64,000 nt of DNA from positions 124,001 through 188,000 of the forward strand of contig CAJNDT010001902.1 of the NCBI GenBank assembly GCA_905221615.1, written 5' to 3'. The stretch is from Symbiodinium sp. CCMP2592 (taxonomy: Eukaryota; Sar; Dinophyceae; Suessiales; Symbiodiniaceae). How positions within the stretch are numbered: the first letter of the stretch is position 1; the number at the start of each line of letters is the position of its first letter. The notes under the pieces are model-generated. The model had not been told where the DNA came from. It saw only the letters and a program-made list of their open reading frames with translations, and searched no databases. Both the position numbers and the translations under genes were made by a program. Positions 31,117 through 42,100 of the stretch are shown one piece after another.

Positions 31117-31251
31117 TCGAGGTTCATGGGTAGTTATAAGTTTTAGGGTTTAGGGTTTAGGGTTTAGGGTGGGCTTATAAGTCCCTTAATAGGGGTTATA
31201 ACTATAATTACGGTATAACCCCACTTATAATAACTACCAATGAACCTCCAA
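31117..31251. mobile_element. M4-like element carrying telomere repeats
   Basis: Ends GAGGTTCATGGGTAGTTATAAG-type and TAACTACCAATGAACCTCC are inverted. Inside, four TTTAGGG units (31142-31169) sit next to the left arm. Related to M4 by GGTTATAACTATAATTACGG. Confidence 0.65.
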
Positions 31252-31550
31252 GCAACCCTGGCAAACCTCAACCCCGGTGCGCTCAAGCTCAGGGTCAGCC
31301 AGTAAACAAAATTCTGTCGCGCTCAGCTACAACTTCTCGCGCCCTACAGTAGATGCACAAAAGTTTGAAACCCAATAGCGTCAATCCTTAAGAGTACTGT
31401 ATAGGGTATGCCAGCACGATTTGGCCTAAAGCCGGTTTCCAACCTTATTGGGTTTACTGTAGGAACTGAAAGACCGAACACTGAAGGCCACAATTTGAGC
31501 GACTTTGCCCGCCCTGATTCCAACCACTGCTCGGGTTCCTCAACTACCCA
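31252..31550. other. No recognisable gene
   Basis: Nothing supported. Confidence 0.4.
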
Positions 31551-31720
31551 CAGGAGCCTGAATAATTAGAGTAAGATTTTGGGTCACATTATACTATAAT
31601 TATAATAAGGAGGTTCCAATATGTATGTTGATTATTCAGGCGCCTATATGCACGTTATAAATATAGAACTATAATTAGGAACCCCCCAATATGTATATGA
31701 ATTATTCAGGCGTCTATACG
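31551..31720. mobile_element. M5-related element and a duplicated right half
   Basis: 31551-31647 is a full copy (AGGAGCCTGAATAATTAG to TTATTCAGGCGCCTATA). 31655-31720 repeats its right half (ATAATTAGGAACCCCCCAAT to TTATTCAGGCGTCTATA). Confidence 0.75.
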
Positions 31721-31985
31721 TCGTACCCACCTCCTCGGAGCTCATGGCAGCCCACTCGGGGACACCCTCGGGAACACCTGTGCATTCTCGAGGAGTCTTG
31801 ATCGACCCGTTTAGGGTTTAGGGTTTAGAGCATTCCCAGTCCGATTTTTTGGGAAACAGACATCTTCGAAAGTATCAGAACATCCTGTTCAAACATTTCT
31901 CGCATCTTCGTCACGACAGCAGCGAAAGTCAAGAGCCTTCAAAGCTAAGGTGTCCGTATCTTACATAGAGTGACCGCTCATGGAC
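31721..31985. other. Nothing seen except TTTAGGG units
   Basis: TTTAGGGTTTAGGGTTTAG at 31811-31829. Confidence 0.5.
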
Positions 31986-32205
31986 TTACAAGCAACTACA
32001 AAACCAATAAGCCATTGATCCCACCCTTCCTGAACCATTAGCCCTGATAACTTGCACATACAGCCGCACATGAATCTTCTCCGCGCCAAAAAGATACCTG
32101 TAAACAGTATGACCAAGCATGAGGACAGCGGTGATTTGGTATGAACTCTTTCCTGCTGCTTTCTGCTCGGATCTGATCTGCTCTAACCTGACCACGGTCT
32201 CTTCA
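31986..32205 (-). CDS. Hypothetical exon-like frame
   Basis: The minus strand is open and reads VVRLEQIRSEQKAAGKSSYQ then ITAVLMLGHTVYRYLFGAEK. A donor-like CAG/GTATCT lies after HTVY. A mild hydrophobic run (ITAVLMLG) is present. No family recognised. Confidence 0.25.
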
Positions 32206-32548
32206 CGGCGCGATGGCTACAGAGTAAGGCACAGAGGGCTGAAGTTGAGGCAGTTTCTCTTTAGTTCTCCTTCTGAGGCGTTAAAGCTGCCAAGTCCCCG
32301 GATCTTCTGGCTTTACTGCTCAGAGCGCCAACCCTAAACCGCCGAAGCCCTGCAAACTCTAAACTTAACTTAAACATCCAAACTCTAGACCCTTATGAAA
32401 CCAATAGCCGAAATTAACTCATATACCCAAACACAAACCCTGATACCCAAACCACACAAAGCCCTGACTTAGTACGGTCTTACTTCCCGCATCTTCCGCA
32501 AACCTCCTTCCGGCTGCGCTGCCAGAAGGGCCTGGGAATGGCAGACAT
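32206..32548. other. No recognisable gene
   Basis: Degenerate AACCCTAAACCGCC and AACCCTGATACCC tracts at 32330-32470. Confidence 0.4.
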
Positions 32549-32672
32549 GGGTGGTTGTCCAAATTCGGGCCCCTTCTTGCCTACCCTAAATATAATACTA
32601 GGTGCCGTACTATATTAGGGACCCAAAAAGGGACCACCCAAACAGGGACCACAATTTTGAGAGCCACTCAAA
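32549..32672. mobile_element. M6 element with internal duplication
   Basis: TGGGTGGTTGTCCAAATTC left, ATTTTGAGAGCCACTCA right. The interior orientation is reversed (TAGGTGCCGTACTATATTAG) and GGGACCA occurs twice, giving about 15 bp extra. Confidence 0.75.
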
Positions 32673-33714
32673 TGGGTCGAGACTAGGGCTTCGGCTTTAG
32701 TTTCTGTGGTTAAGCTCGCCAACAATCCTGGGCTTTCTGAAACAGCATAACAACGATGGCAGGCTCAGGCCGGGAATGGAACAACCCATTCAATGTACAG
32801 CAGCTAGGAACTCGTGTTGACGAGCCCGACAACATGGTCCTCACCTTCTAGCTCTTGAAACCATCTTGTCCAAGTAACGGCGGACAACCAGGCCATGAAC
32901 CCTCAATCCCATCCTCCGACCGAAAGAAAATATCTGACAACATCAGCGAATTACCCAAACGACTAAGTCTCTTTTTTGTATGTGTTTACGATATACCCTA
33001 TTTGCATATCCTCCCTAACTTGCCATGAAGATTACGAGTTCATACGAAACAACGAGCTAGTCGCTTTTGTGTCCTTTCAAAAATGACGAACCTGATTCAT
33101 CTTGTCCCAAGTTATCAGCATTCGCAAGACTTGCCACTGCGTCGCGGTGCGTTTGTGAGTCTCAGTGCATAAAGCCAGTAGATGGATAGAGCCTCTACAT
33201 CTCATGTTACAACCTTGAAGACGAGTTGAACCACAGCATTTCGAATCGTAAAACGTTGCAGCATCGCGTCCGAACATGCCGTGTAAAATGGCATATTCAG
33301 CCTCTAGACAACTGGAACTTGCGCGGATCGTGCAGAAAGCAGCGCAAGTTCATCGCAAGGCTGTAAGGTTGGTTCGTTTAAGAACCACCAACTGCAAAAA
33401 ATCTTTCTCTAGGACTTCGGGCTGAGTTTGCTGGAGCTGTTTGAAATCTCTGCCTGTGGCTAAACAACAATTCCTAGAATCGTTTGCCTCTTGTCCAGAT
33501 GATGATAGCCCTGGCACTCCTCTCAAGAGGCCGGACGGTCTCCTCTCTCTCCCCGATAAAACTGCGTTTTGAAAGCACGTGTCTATATGGTAGCCATCTA
33601 CACATACATGCATGGAATGTGATCACAATACTGCAAGATTTCCTCGTGTGGCCGAGCTTTAACTTGAAGCTATGGGGCCTATGCGGTCTCATCGGTAAGT
33701 GAACCTTATTAGAA
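32673..33714. other. Weak minus frames only
   Basis: 33077-33277 and 33350-33613 are open on the minus strand (the latter with SGRERRPSGLLRGVPGLSSS) but lack splice or domain support. Confidence 0.2.
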
Positions 33715-34200
33715 GCACACACACACACACCCACACACACACGTGTGTGTATACATATATATATATACACACATTACATTACATTGATTTGCAGTTCAGT
33801 ACAGTACAGTACATGCGTACATGTCTAGGTATATATGTGTAGATGCATGCGTCTGTGTGTTTGTGTGTGCGTGTATGAAAGTATGAGTTTATGTATGTAT
33901 GCATGTATGTGTCTATGTCGGTACATCGATCTATCTGCTTATTTATCGATGCATATTGTATGTATGTATGGATGTATTTGTGCATATGTGCATGTGGATA
34001 TATGTACATACACACAGCGCATCTTTCAGTCCTGTTTATACACTTGTTTCTCTGGACGTGTACATGTGTATATGCAACTACATAAGTATGTGCGTATACA
34101 TGCTTGCCCGTATGTAGGTCTACATACCCATATATAAGCATGGCTGTATGCATGTATGTGTGCACAATAGGTCTATGTAAATGTGGCTATATATATTTAG
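33715..34200. repeat. CA / TA / TGTA microsatellite block
   Basis: CACACACACACCCACACAC, (TA)n, CAGTACAGTACAGTACATG, then long TGTATGTATGCATG runs. Frames across it are artefacts. Confidence 0.9.
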
Positions 34201-34904
34201 CATTTAGCTAGAACCCACATTCAAGACAGATAACCGGGTGCCTTTGCCAGGTCGGTCATCCTCGCTTCTGCAAACGGACGGAACTCCGAGAAGTCGCACC
34301 CTCAGTGAGTTTCAATGATTGGTACTAAATTGAAGAACTTTCCTAACAGCCAAGAACCGGCTGAAAACCAAAATTTTGCTCGGAAGCTGATCCTTTGCCA
34401 TGCAGACTTCTAGTTAATCAATCTTCTGAAACTGCAGTTGTGCCAGGGGATATTCTTGTCCACACTTCGCACTGTCCAAGCCTATCAGTTCACTGCCTTC
34501 CTCAGCATCACTGTCTTCATGACCACGGCGGCCACGAGGACGACCACTGGAACGACGGCAGGGACGACTACTCGAGGCTGTTGCTCCTGCAGTGGACGAC
34601 AACGACCTCTACTCCTGAACACTGTTGCTACCACTGCTACTTGGTACCCGCCCTAAGTCGCCTCACGCTGCCAACAGTCGCAGCACGGCCGGCTTCCCCC
34701 ATTGTGACGCGCGAACCGGCGAAAGTCACAGCACGCGCCAGAAAGTCACAGCAAATTTGTAAATCCCCATTGTGACGCGCGATTTGACATGGCCGTGCCG
34801 CAGCAGGAAAACTGTGCGATTCGATGGAAATGCTGCGACAGCCCTGGGAATATGTGGGAGGATGCACACGAAATCCATATCCCGAACATATAGGGCATCT
34901 GGCG
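34201..34904. other. Competing frames around a hydrophobic patch
   Basis: Plus strand 34395-34775 is open for 126 codons (His/Asp-rich centre). On the minus strand over about 34505-34580 a frame reads VVVPAVVPVVVLVAAVVMKT. A duplicated GAAAGTCACAGCA lies at about 34722 and 34742. No call possible. Confidence 0.25.
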
Positions 34905-35170
34905 TTCCTGAAGTAGACGCTCGATTTCACAAGCATGCCCGCCAGACACACATCAGTCACATCAGTGTCCACATAACACATACAAAACAACCAGCCCCCA
35001 TGTAGACGCTCGATTTCGCAAGCGCGTGCAAAAGACACACATCAGTGGCACAACATGGCATTTCGTCACGTCCAAACCAGCCATTCCCCATGTAGACGCT
35101 CGATTTCACAAGCGCACACAAGAGACACACATCAGTGGCACAACATGGCACTTCAGCACGTCCGAGCCAG
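34905..35170. repeat. Satellite array 1, about 90-bp unit
   Basis: Three units each starting GTAGACGCTCGATTTC (34914, about 35002, about 35091) and containing AGACACACATCAGT. They share the GTAGACGCTCGATTT core with array 3. Confidence 0.9.
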
Positions 35171-35218
35171 CTATACCCACGTCATGACAATGCGTTTCCG
35201 CAAGGTGACGCTGCACAG

Positions 35219-35571
35219 GTGAAGAACGGACCCTGAGATGCATGATCTTATACCTGCGTGCTGCGGCTCGGTTTTTGCAGGCTTCAGCAAGTGCACACCT
35301 CCGGGGACAGGTGAAGAACGGACCCCGAGATGCATGCACGTATACCTGTGTGCTGCGGCTCGTTTTTGCAGCCTTCTGCAAGTGCACACCTCGGGGGACA
35401 GGTGAACAACGAACTCTGAGATGCATGATCTTATACCTGCGTGCTGCGGCTCGGTTTTTGCAGCCTTCTGCAAGTGCACACCTCCGGGGACAAGTGAAGA
35501 ACGGACCCCGAGATGCATGTAATTAACCCGCGCACGTGCTGCTGTTGGTATTTGCAGCCTTCTACTGGCCA
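35219..35571. repeat. Satellite array 2, 92-bp unit
   Basis: Units start GTGAAGAACGGACCC at 35219, 35311, 35402 and 35494 (lengths 92, 91, 92 and a broken fourth) and end CACACCTCCGGGGACAG. Unit length is not a multiple of three, so the frames through it are not expected to be coding. Confidence 0.95.
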
Positions 35572-35884
35572 GGGAGCCTGGCAGAGGTTTAAACTTGTGT
35601 GGTGAGTGGCGCAATTCGCGTAAGCTGCGCGTAAGGTGCGCGTAAGCAGTGCGTAAGCGGCGCCCTCCGTTGCCAACCCAGCGCCCAGCAGGAGGAGTGG
35701 CAGTGACGCAGTGACAGTCGCAGTCAGTGGTAGCAGTGGCAATGGCAGCGGCAGTGGTCGTGGGCGTGGTGGCAGCAGCAAGCAGCAGCAGCAGGAGGAG
35801 GAAGAGCAGCAGAAGAGTAACACCAGTGCTTTGAAAGCAGTTTTAGGCTTGATGTCCAAAGCCTCAAGGGCGATTTAAGAGCCA
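35572..35884 (+). other. GCG-rich spacer with a hydrophobic patch
   Basis: GCGTAAGCTGCGCGTAAGG-type repeats at 35618-35660. Then CAGTGGCAATGGCAGCGG leads to a frame reading AVAMAAAVVVGVVAAASSSS followed by RRRKSS. Trinucleotide-like; coding status unknown. Confidence 0.3.
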
Positions 35885-36612
35885 TTCCCAATTTCACAAG
35901 CATGCCTACGAGACACATCAGTCATATCGGTGGCAGCTTAGCGCATCAAACCCAGTCGATCCCCATGTAGACGCCCGATTCACAAACAGGCGCTCAAAAC
36001 ACACCTCAGACATCAGTGGCATCGCAGCAAACAGCACATCAAAAGCACCCATTCCCCATGTAGACGCTCGATTTTGCAAGCAGCAGCTCAAGAAACACAT
36101 CAGTGGCATCACAGCAAACAGCACATCAAAAGCCACCATTCCCGATGTAGACGAGAAACACATCAGTGGCGCCACAGCAAACAGCACATCAAAAGCAACC
36201 ATTCCCGATGTAGACGCACGATTTTGCAAGCAGCAGCTCAAGAAACACATCAGGGGCATCACAGCAAACAGCACATCAAAAGCACCCTTTCCCGATGTAG
36301 ACGCTCGATTTTGCAAGCAGCCGCTCAAGAAACACATCAGCGGCATCACAGCAAACCATGTAGAGGCTCGATTTTGCAAGCAGCAGCTCAAGAAACACAT
36401 CAGTGGCATCACAGCAAACAGCACATCAAAAGCCCATTCCCCCTGTAGACGCTCGATTTTGCAAGCAGCCGTTCAAGAAACACATCAGCGGCATCACAGC
36501 AAACAGAACATCAAAAGCACCCTTTCCCCTTGTAGACGCTCGATTTTGCAAGCAGCCACTCAAGAACCACTTCAGACTTCAGTGGCATCGCAGCAAAGAG
36601 CAACAAAGCCAG
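35885..36612. repeat. Satellite array 3, 87-bp unit with 24-bp deletions
   Basis: Unit starts (TGTAGACG) at 35966, 36059, 36146, 36209, 36296, 36359, 36444 and 36531, giving 93, 87, 63, 87, 63, 85 and 87 bp. The two 63-bp units lack different 24-bp parts. The common core is CGATTTTGCAAGCAGC, then AAACACATCAGTGGCATC, then ACAGCACATCAAAAGC. The minus strand is open for 168 codons (35918-36424), repeating FDVLFAVMPLMCFLSCCLQN. Confidence 0.95.
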
Positions 36613-36832
36613 CCTTTCTAGTTTACCAGCATGTCCCAGGATTTCGATGGACGCGCTTTAGCAGAATCCCCAACTGCACACTGGACCTGGGACGTCTTAG
36701 GGCCTGGACCGTGGAAACAAACACCGCAGATCAGCATCTTGAAAGCCTTTCCCCCATGTAACAAAGCTTCCCCCGAAGGTCTGGCGCTGCCACGAACGAA
36801 ACGCAACGACTTTCCCAACTGGGAGTAATTAT
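36613..36832. other. Unique spacer inside the satellite block
   Basis: No repeat units. A short plus frame only. Confidence 0.5.
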
Positions 36833-37047
36833 ACAAACAAGCATGCCAGATGTCATCGAAGAAGTGCATGGTATGGTTTGACACTGCGTTTCCGCAAGGT
36901 GACGCTGAACTAACAAACATGCAAGACGTCATCATGTATGGCTTGACACTGTGTTTGCGCAAGGTGACGCTGCACAAACAAGCACGCAAGAAGTCATCGA
37001 CATAGTGGATTGTGTGGCTTTGCAATGCGTTTCCGCAAAGTGACGCG
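36833..37047. repeat. Satellite array 4, about 70-bp unit
   Basis: Three units built on ACAAGCATGCAAGA-like starts and TGCGTTTCCGCAAGGTGACGC ends (about 36890, 36950, 37025). One such end also occurs at 35191-35211, linking this array to array 2. Confidence 0.85.
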
Positions 37048-37281
37048 GGATTGTTGCGACTTTCGGCGGTGCGCGGCGACTTAGGGCAGGCACCCAGTAC
37101 TAATTACGACGACGACGACGACGACGACTACTACTACTACTACCACACTGCTAGTACTCCTACTACTGCCCCTGCTGCTGCTGCTCCTTCTCCTCCCGCC
37201 CGCGTTGCTGATGAGACGACGACGGCGACTACTAGCACTGCTACCACTGAGCTCCGACCCGGCCTCTGAGCCCGAAGCCCT
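37048..37281. repeat. GAC/TAC/ACT trinucleotide-rich tract
   Basis: GACGACGACGACGACGAC then TACTACTACTACTACC, then degenerate ACT/GCT triplets to about 37250. On the minus strand a frame reads SVVAVLVVAVVVSSATRAGG. Confidence 0.8.
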
Positions 37282-37375
37282 CTTGGAGGATCATGGGACT
37301 TAGTAAGTAAGGTTATAAGTAATTACCTTCATTGGGGTTATAAGTACTTATAAGTAGAGTTATCCTACTTATAAC
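37282..37375. mobile_element. M4 element, right end lost
   Basis: TTGGAGGATCATGGGACTTAG begins it. It stops after TTATCCTACTTATAACG. Confidence 0.8.
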
Positions 37376-38304
37376 GTATACACCGTCAACCTGAAACCCT
37401 GAAGCCTAAAACCCCAAAATCCGAAACCCTCGCGTGCAGGGTGATGGATTGCCAGGTCACTGGGCGAACCGTCTAAAACGGTGGAAGTATATCTATCTGT
37501 GTGTATGTATTACACTATAAATAAATAGATATATATATATATATATATATAATGCCATTAGATATCTGCCATTGTGTATACACATAGTTATGTATGTATG
37601 TAGCACTCGGTTAAGGGGCGCTTCAGGACGATGAGGAACCCTAGCTGAGGGATCTAAGGGTCGGGACAAGGCGTGTGGAGTTAAGTGTCAGACGACCAGA
37701 GTGGTCGTTGTCCAACTTCATCCACATCTTGCAGAGCATCTCGACCTTCGGAATATGCAGGGTTTAGGGCTTAGGGGTTAGGGGTTCGGCGCCGGATTTG
37801 GGACATTTGTTGCTTAGGGTTCAGGGGTTGCGGGGCTGCCGGCCTAAGGTGTAAAGCTTTAGCTATACCGCCCTTAGAACCAATATAAAAACATAATATG
37901 GATAATATTCCGTAGGGTTTTATATGAACAAAAAATCAAAACATAATTCCTGAGGAGACTATAGTAAGGAGCTTAGGAGCTTATGGACAAAGGGGCGGCA
38001 AAAGGTTTGGAGGTTTACGATTTGGGGTGGGCAGACAATGACAAAGATGTGGGCGTTACAATGACATGTGACTTCGATACTTGACGATGCCTGAACCAGC
38101 TCTCTGATACACCTTTCTCTGCAAAGAACGTCATCGTAACAACCCATTACGCCTACAACGAGCCGTGCTGCAATCTACGGGCCCCTACATCGCGAAAGCT
38201 TCTCCATTCATAACACAGGGGATTGTGGGTTGAGACCGAAGCATCGACAGAAGCGCAGAGCGAGATGCCACTTCTAGCTAGCCTTCATGGCGAAACGCCT
38301 GTGG
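37376..38304. other. Microsatellite and weak frames
   Basis: (TA)n at 37525-37552 with GTATGTATGTAG near 37590. TTTAGGGCTTAGGGG tracts at 37750-37830. A minus frame 37959-38147 (62 codons, with IRELVQASSSIEVTCHCNAH) is unsupported. Confidence 0.35.
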
Positions 38305-38350
38305 CATGTCATGATGGCGACGACGGCGACGATAACAATCATGATAGTGA
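38305..38350 (-). other. Hydrophobic patch
   Basis: The minus strand reads TIMIVIVAVVAIMTCHRR and then FAMKAS before a stop. It is preceded by CATCACAG, which could serve as an acceptor. Coding status unknown. Confidence 0.25.
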
Positions 38351-38542
38351 TTCTGTGATGTGAATTAAAACTGCAAGGAAGCGAACAAGCTTAGCGAACA
38401 AACTTCGTACACAGACCGCCACCAGCAATAACAGCTACAAAGCCGGGAGCCGTGACCAGGATACGACAATGCCTCCGAATGTATTCTATCCCGCTCACTC
38501 TCTCTCGCTCTCTCTGCGTCGCTCTCTCCCGTGCTCTTACAT

Positions 38543-38646
38543 CTACCTATAGTCTCCGTTGTAGTTCCTTTTTTGGTTTAACCACATATATAATTAGGAT
38601 CCTATAAGGTAACCCCCAAAAGGAACTACAATGGAGACTATAGCTA
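38543..38646. mobile_element. M3 element
   Basis: CTACCTATAGTCTCCGTTG left, CAATGGAGACTATAGCTAG right. The centre has GGATCCTATAAGGTAACC. Confidence 0.9.
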
Positions 38647-38769
38647 GAGCGAAAGCTGGCTTGGCGAACCTGCGCTCTTGTACCAATGCTGTCGGTCGTT
38701 AGCCTGGCATCTCTTGGAAGGCTTGGGGTTTCAGGGGTTCGTGGGCTTCAAACCTACAAAGGGCTACTG

Positions 38770-38930
38770 TAGGGGGCATTAATACTTATCTATACGACTT
38801 TTTGGGGAGGGTTCCTTGCTATAGGCTCATATCTAATTATGAACGCCCCTATAGTATAGTACCCTTATAGATCACTTATAGCATCACTTGAAGGAGCCCT
38901 ATTCTAATTATCAAAAGGCCCCTTTATAAT
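38770..38930. mobile_element. Long-form M5 element
   Basis: GTAGGGGGCATTAATAC left, CTAATTATCAAAAGGCCCC right. Internal ATAGTACCCTTATAGATC as in 10458-10626. Confidence 0.65.
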
Positions 38931-38949
38931 GAGCTATCCGGGTTTCCTA

Positions 38950-39050
38950 CTTGAGGTTATATAAGTACCTAAATTGGGGTTATAGGTAGTTATAAGTATA
39001 GTTACCCTAATTATAACCCTAGTTACTAAGTCCTATGATCCTTTAAGTAG
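38950..39050. mobile_element. M4 element, left end short
   Basis: TACTTGAGGTTATATAAG begins it and TACTAAGTCCTATGATCC ends it. The GGGACTTAG arm is absent on the left. Confidence 0.75.
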
Positions 39051-39345
39051 ACCCTAAACCCTAAACCCCATAGATCCCTTTAAGGAACCCCGATAGATCC
39101 CTTTTAAAGAGCCCTTTATTATACAGAAGGGTCGATCCTGGGGCCTGCGTTTGTGTATAAGAAGTTTTTGAAGTTACGTAGGCCTTTGGATCGGGCTCGT
39201 GATGCTTACTTGCTGCTCTTAACCTTCTGTTCACGCATCTTTTGTTGAATTGATTGATGTCTGTATCGCCTTGTCAAGGATTCTTGTCATGGATTCTTGT
39301 CGTGGTGTGTTGGTTTGTTAAATTTGTTTTAGTTTTCCTTTACTG
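39051..39345. other. Telomere-like start, then nothing
   Basis: ACCCTAAACCCTAAACCCC followed by ATAGATCCCTTTAAGGAACC. No gene in the remainder. Confidence 0.5.
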
Positions 39346-39395
39346 TGTTTATAAACACGACGGCTGTTTATAAACACAGGCGCTGTTTATAAACA
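39346..39395. repeat. Three TGTTTATAAACA palindromes
   Basis: Exact at 39346-39357, 39365-39376 and 39384-39395, spaced 19 bp. Three variants recur at 39729-39778. Confidence 0.9.
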
Positions 39396-39411
39396 AACGC
39401 TTCGCTCGAGG

Positions 39412-39482
39412 CAGGGTGGGGGGCGGGGGCGGGGGGTCAACATCCAACACCTGCCACCCCCCCCCCTCCCCCCCCCTCACCA
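39412..39482. repeat. G-run/C-run inverted tract
   Basis: GGTGGGGGGCGGGGGCGGGG is followed 30 bp later by CCCCCCCCCCTCCCCCCCCC, which can pair with it or form quadruplex or i-motif DNA. Confidence 0.85.
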
Positions 39483-39728
39483 CCAGCACGTTCACCACAA
39501 GGTACAACCGCCGACCAATCCACCATCCGCCCGAGACGCGCGCAGCCATTCCCAATTGACGCCAACCCCCCTCAAGTCTTAAGTGCTGGTCACAAATCTT
39601 TTTCTTAATGGAGGAAAGTGTGGAGTTAATGTGAGATACCCCAAGACCTGGTTGGATAAATTGAAATCAATAAACACTGGTATTTGCGGTGATTTCTGCT
39701 TGTCCTTCTATGAACACTTTCACGGGTT

Positions 39729-39778
39729 GTTTATAAATACCGGGCCTTGCTTATAAACTTGCGGGTTGTTTGTAAACA
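39729..39778. repeat. Three variant TGTTTATAAACA palindromes
   Basis: TGTTTATAAATA, TGCTTATAAACT and TGTTTGTAAACA at 39729, 39748 and 39767, again spaced 19 bp. Confidence 0.8.
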
Positions 39779-40789
39779 TGTGGGTCGTTTAAGCGCAACA
39801 GAAATCGGGCCCGTGTGTTTCTCTTTTGTGTATACAGGGATAAACGCACTGCAGCAGCGTGCGGCTGATACGTCCAGGCTCATCGAGTGAAACCACAAGA
39901 TGTTTGTGTTTAGTATTTCAACTATACAAAATCTCTTGTAAGGCCATGTGTAGGGATGGAGAGCATGCTACGGCCTGGACCAAACCGGTTTGAGGAACTA
40001 TAGGAGGACGATCCGTTATGGCTTGGAACCGACCCGGTATCCAGTGCAGCATTTTTCACTAATCCAAATGATTTTGATCCAAATACTGGCTATTTCGAAG
40101 GGGTACGGGGTACCTCATATGAACAAGGGTATCGGAAGAAGCCAGAATCGGATAAGCATCAACACAAGTAGGATTCCAGTCCAGGACAGCAGCCTGATCT
40201 TCATCGATTACATTTTGTCTTTGGTAGTCTTTTATACAGGTACATAGGCTGAACCCGCTCACATCTTTACTTTGCTTCACCGCGCAAAAACAAGGGCCCT
40301 TATGTGCATCCACATTTCGTAACCCTATGCCAATGCAATTCGACAGCTATTTAGGCTGAATCTCTACATTGGTGTTTCAAACACTGTTACCAACAGCGGT
40401 GTTGGCTAAGCTTGCTTTGGGTAGACAGTCCAGAGTCTTCAAGGCCCGATTATCTGAGCTGCATAGAGAAACTGTCGAGCTTATGTAGCCTACCTTAAGA
40501 CGTTCTTTAGAGAGTCTTGAATTCATCGATATTTACAGCGTTTTCTGCTTGTAAGATCTGCTACACAAGAACCCAGATTAAGAGGCTCGACCTACACACT
40601 GGTGTGGAGCCTGTTGGAGAGCGATTTTGCACATCTCGAATAAGCTGTTCCGAAAAACACTTGTCATGCTTGCTTTGTGGTATGTGCTCTATGCGACACA
40701 AAACACAAGCTCCTGCTTTGGAGCCATTAACGTTGAAACCCGATAAAAAGCACTGAAACCAAACCCAGGCCCCACAGTCGACCGCTCTC
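39779..40789. other. T-rich region without a clear gene
   Basis: A plus frame 39990-40247 (85 codons) repeats RYPVQHFSLI and RIPVQDSSLI 45 codons apart, but composition is not biased and splice sites are unclear. Other short frames only. Confidence 0.25.
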
Positions 40790-40832
40790 TTATTATAACC
40801 CTAGTTACGAAGTCCCATGATCCTTTAAGTAG
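40790..40832. mobile_element. M4 right end only
   Basis: TTATAACCCTAGTTACG followed by AAGTCCCATGATCCTTT. No left half. Confidence 0.75.
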
Positions 40833-41254
40833 CCCTTCAGAGTCTTCTACCGCAGAAGCCTCTAGGGCTTCGGTTCCGAAGCCTTTCGTTGACAAGAAAC
40901 GCTCGCTGCCCATGGGGTTTAGGGTCCAGGATTCGGGGCTTAGGGGTTTAGGGCTTTAGGGTTGGGAATTTGTTGTGCTTCTTGAATGGGATTTGGGGCT
41001 TAGGGTGTAGGGTTATGAGCATCTTCCGGTGGATCTCTTAAAAGTTGCTGCCTCACGAATTAGAATAGGACCTTGAGAAAAACGTTAGAAAATCAAAGGA
41101 ACATCAAGGAATAGCACTCCTAAGTCACTAGGTATTCAGGCTTCTCTACAACAAACGACCTGCGATGCAAATGCACACCCTAAGCCCTAAACCCTGAATC
41201 CTACTTTACCGATGATCCTAAGAAAGCAGAAGCGGAAGCAAGGCCTTTTGTACT
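40833..41254. other. Telomere-like tracts, no gene
   Basis: GGGGTTTAGGG, TTAGGGGTTTAGGGCTTTAG and similar at 40915-41010. Confidence 0.5.
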
Positions 41255-41425
41255 CGATCCTAAACCCTGAACCCCACAATCCTAAACCCAAAGTCCTAAA
41301 CCCAAATGCCTCAACCCCAAATCCTAAACCCAAAGTCCTAAATCCAAATCCCTCAACCCAAAATCCTTAACACAAGAGTCTAAACCCAAAGTCCTAAACC
41401 CCCGAACCCCTAAATCCTAAATCAT
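41255..41425. repeat. 14-15 bp degenerate telomere-like tandem
   Basis: About eleven units of CCTAAACCCAAAGT and variants (CCTCAACCCCAAAT). Confidence 0.85.
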
Positions 41426-41569
41426 TGTGCCCTTTTTTTCTGGCCACGAGGCGTCTCCCGCTTGTTGCTCAAGCCGGCCTCGAAGGACACAGGCGTTGGG
41501 GTGTTATGGGATGTGCCTCATAGGGTTTAGGGCATTTCTGAAGTATGTTTGGCAGAAACAAGTAGATGT
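41426..41569. other. Nothing seen
   Basis: Short unique stretch before the microsatellite. Confidence 0.4.
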
Positions 41570-41663
41570 TGGATATGTATACAAACATACATACATGCGC
41601 GCATGCAGACATGCAGCGTGACAGATAGACAGACGGACAGACAGACAGTAATACATTAAATGC

Positions 41664-41734
<71 letters not shown>

Positions 41735-41976
41735 CACGTGTGTGTGTGAGAGAGGGTACATATGTGTATGTGTATATATATATATATATATATGTATATG
41801 TGTAGATATTCACGCATGCATGAGTGAATGGATGGATGGATGGATGGATGGATGGATGGATGGATGCACATACGTATGTGTGCATGTGAGTATGTTTGTA
41901 TGTATGCATGCATGTATGTGTCGGTATATATATATGCATATATTATGTGTGTATCTATCTCTCTCTCGCTCTCTCG

Positions 41977-42014
<38 letters not shown>

Positions 42015-42100
42015 GTCCCTCTCTTTCTAGGGGCTATGTATGTATCTAGGTATGTATGTATGTATGTATGTATGTACGCATGCATGTATGTAGGGCGTGG
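41570..42100. repeat. Large compound microsatellite
   Basis: CATA, GACA, long (TA)n (41665-41735 and 41775-41795), (GGAT)n at 41828-41866, TGTATG, (CT)n at 41958-42020 and TATG. All frames here are artefacts. Confidence 0.95.

Noticed and set aside
35171-35614. 147-codon repeat protein on the minus strand
   Set aside because: The underlying 92-bp satellite has units of 91 and 92 bp, so the repeated peptide changes frame between units.
34905-37047. CRISPR-like array (regular repeats with spacers)
   Set aside because: Unit lengths vary from 63 to 93 bp, the spacers are repeated too, and the genome context is eukaryotic. This is a satellite.
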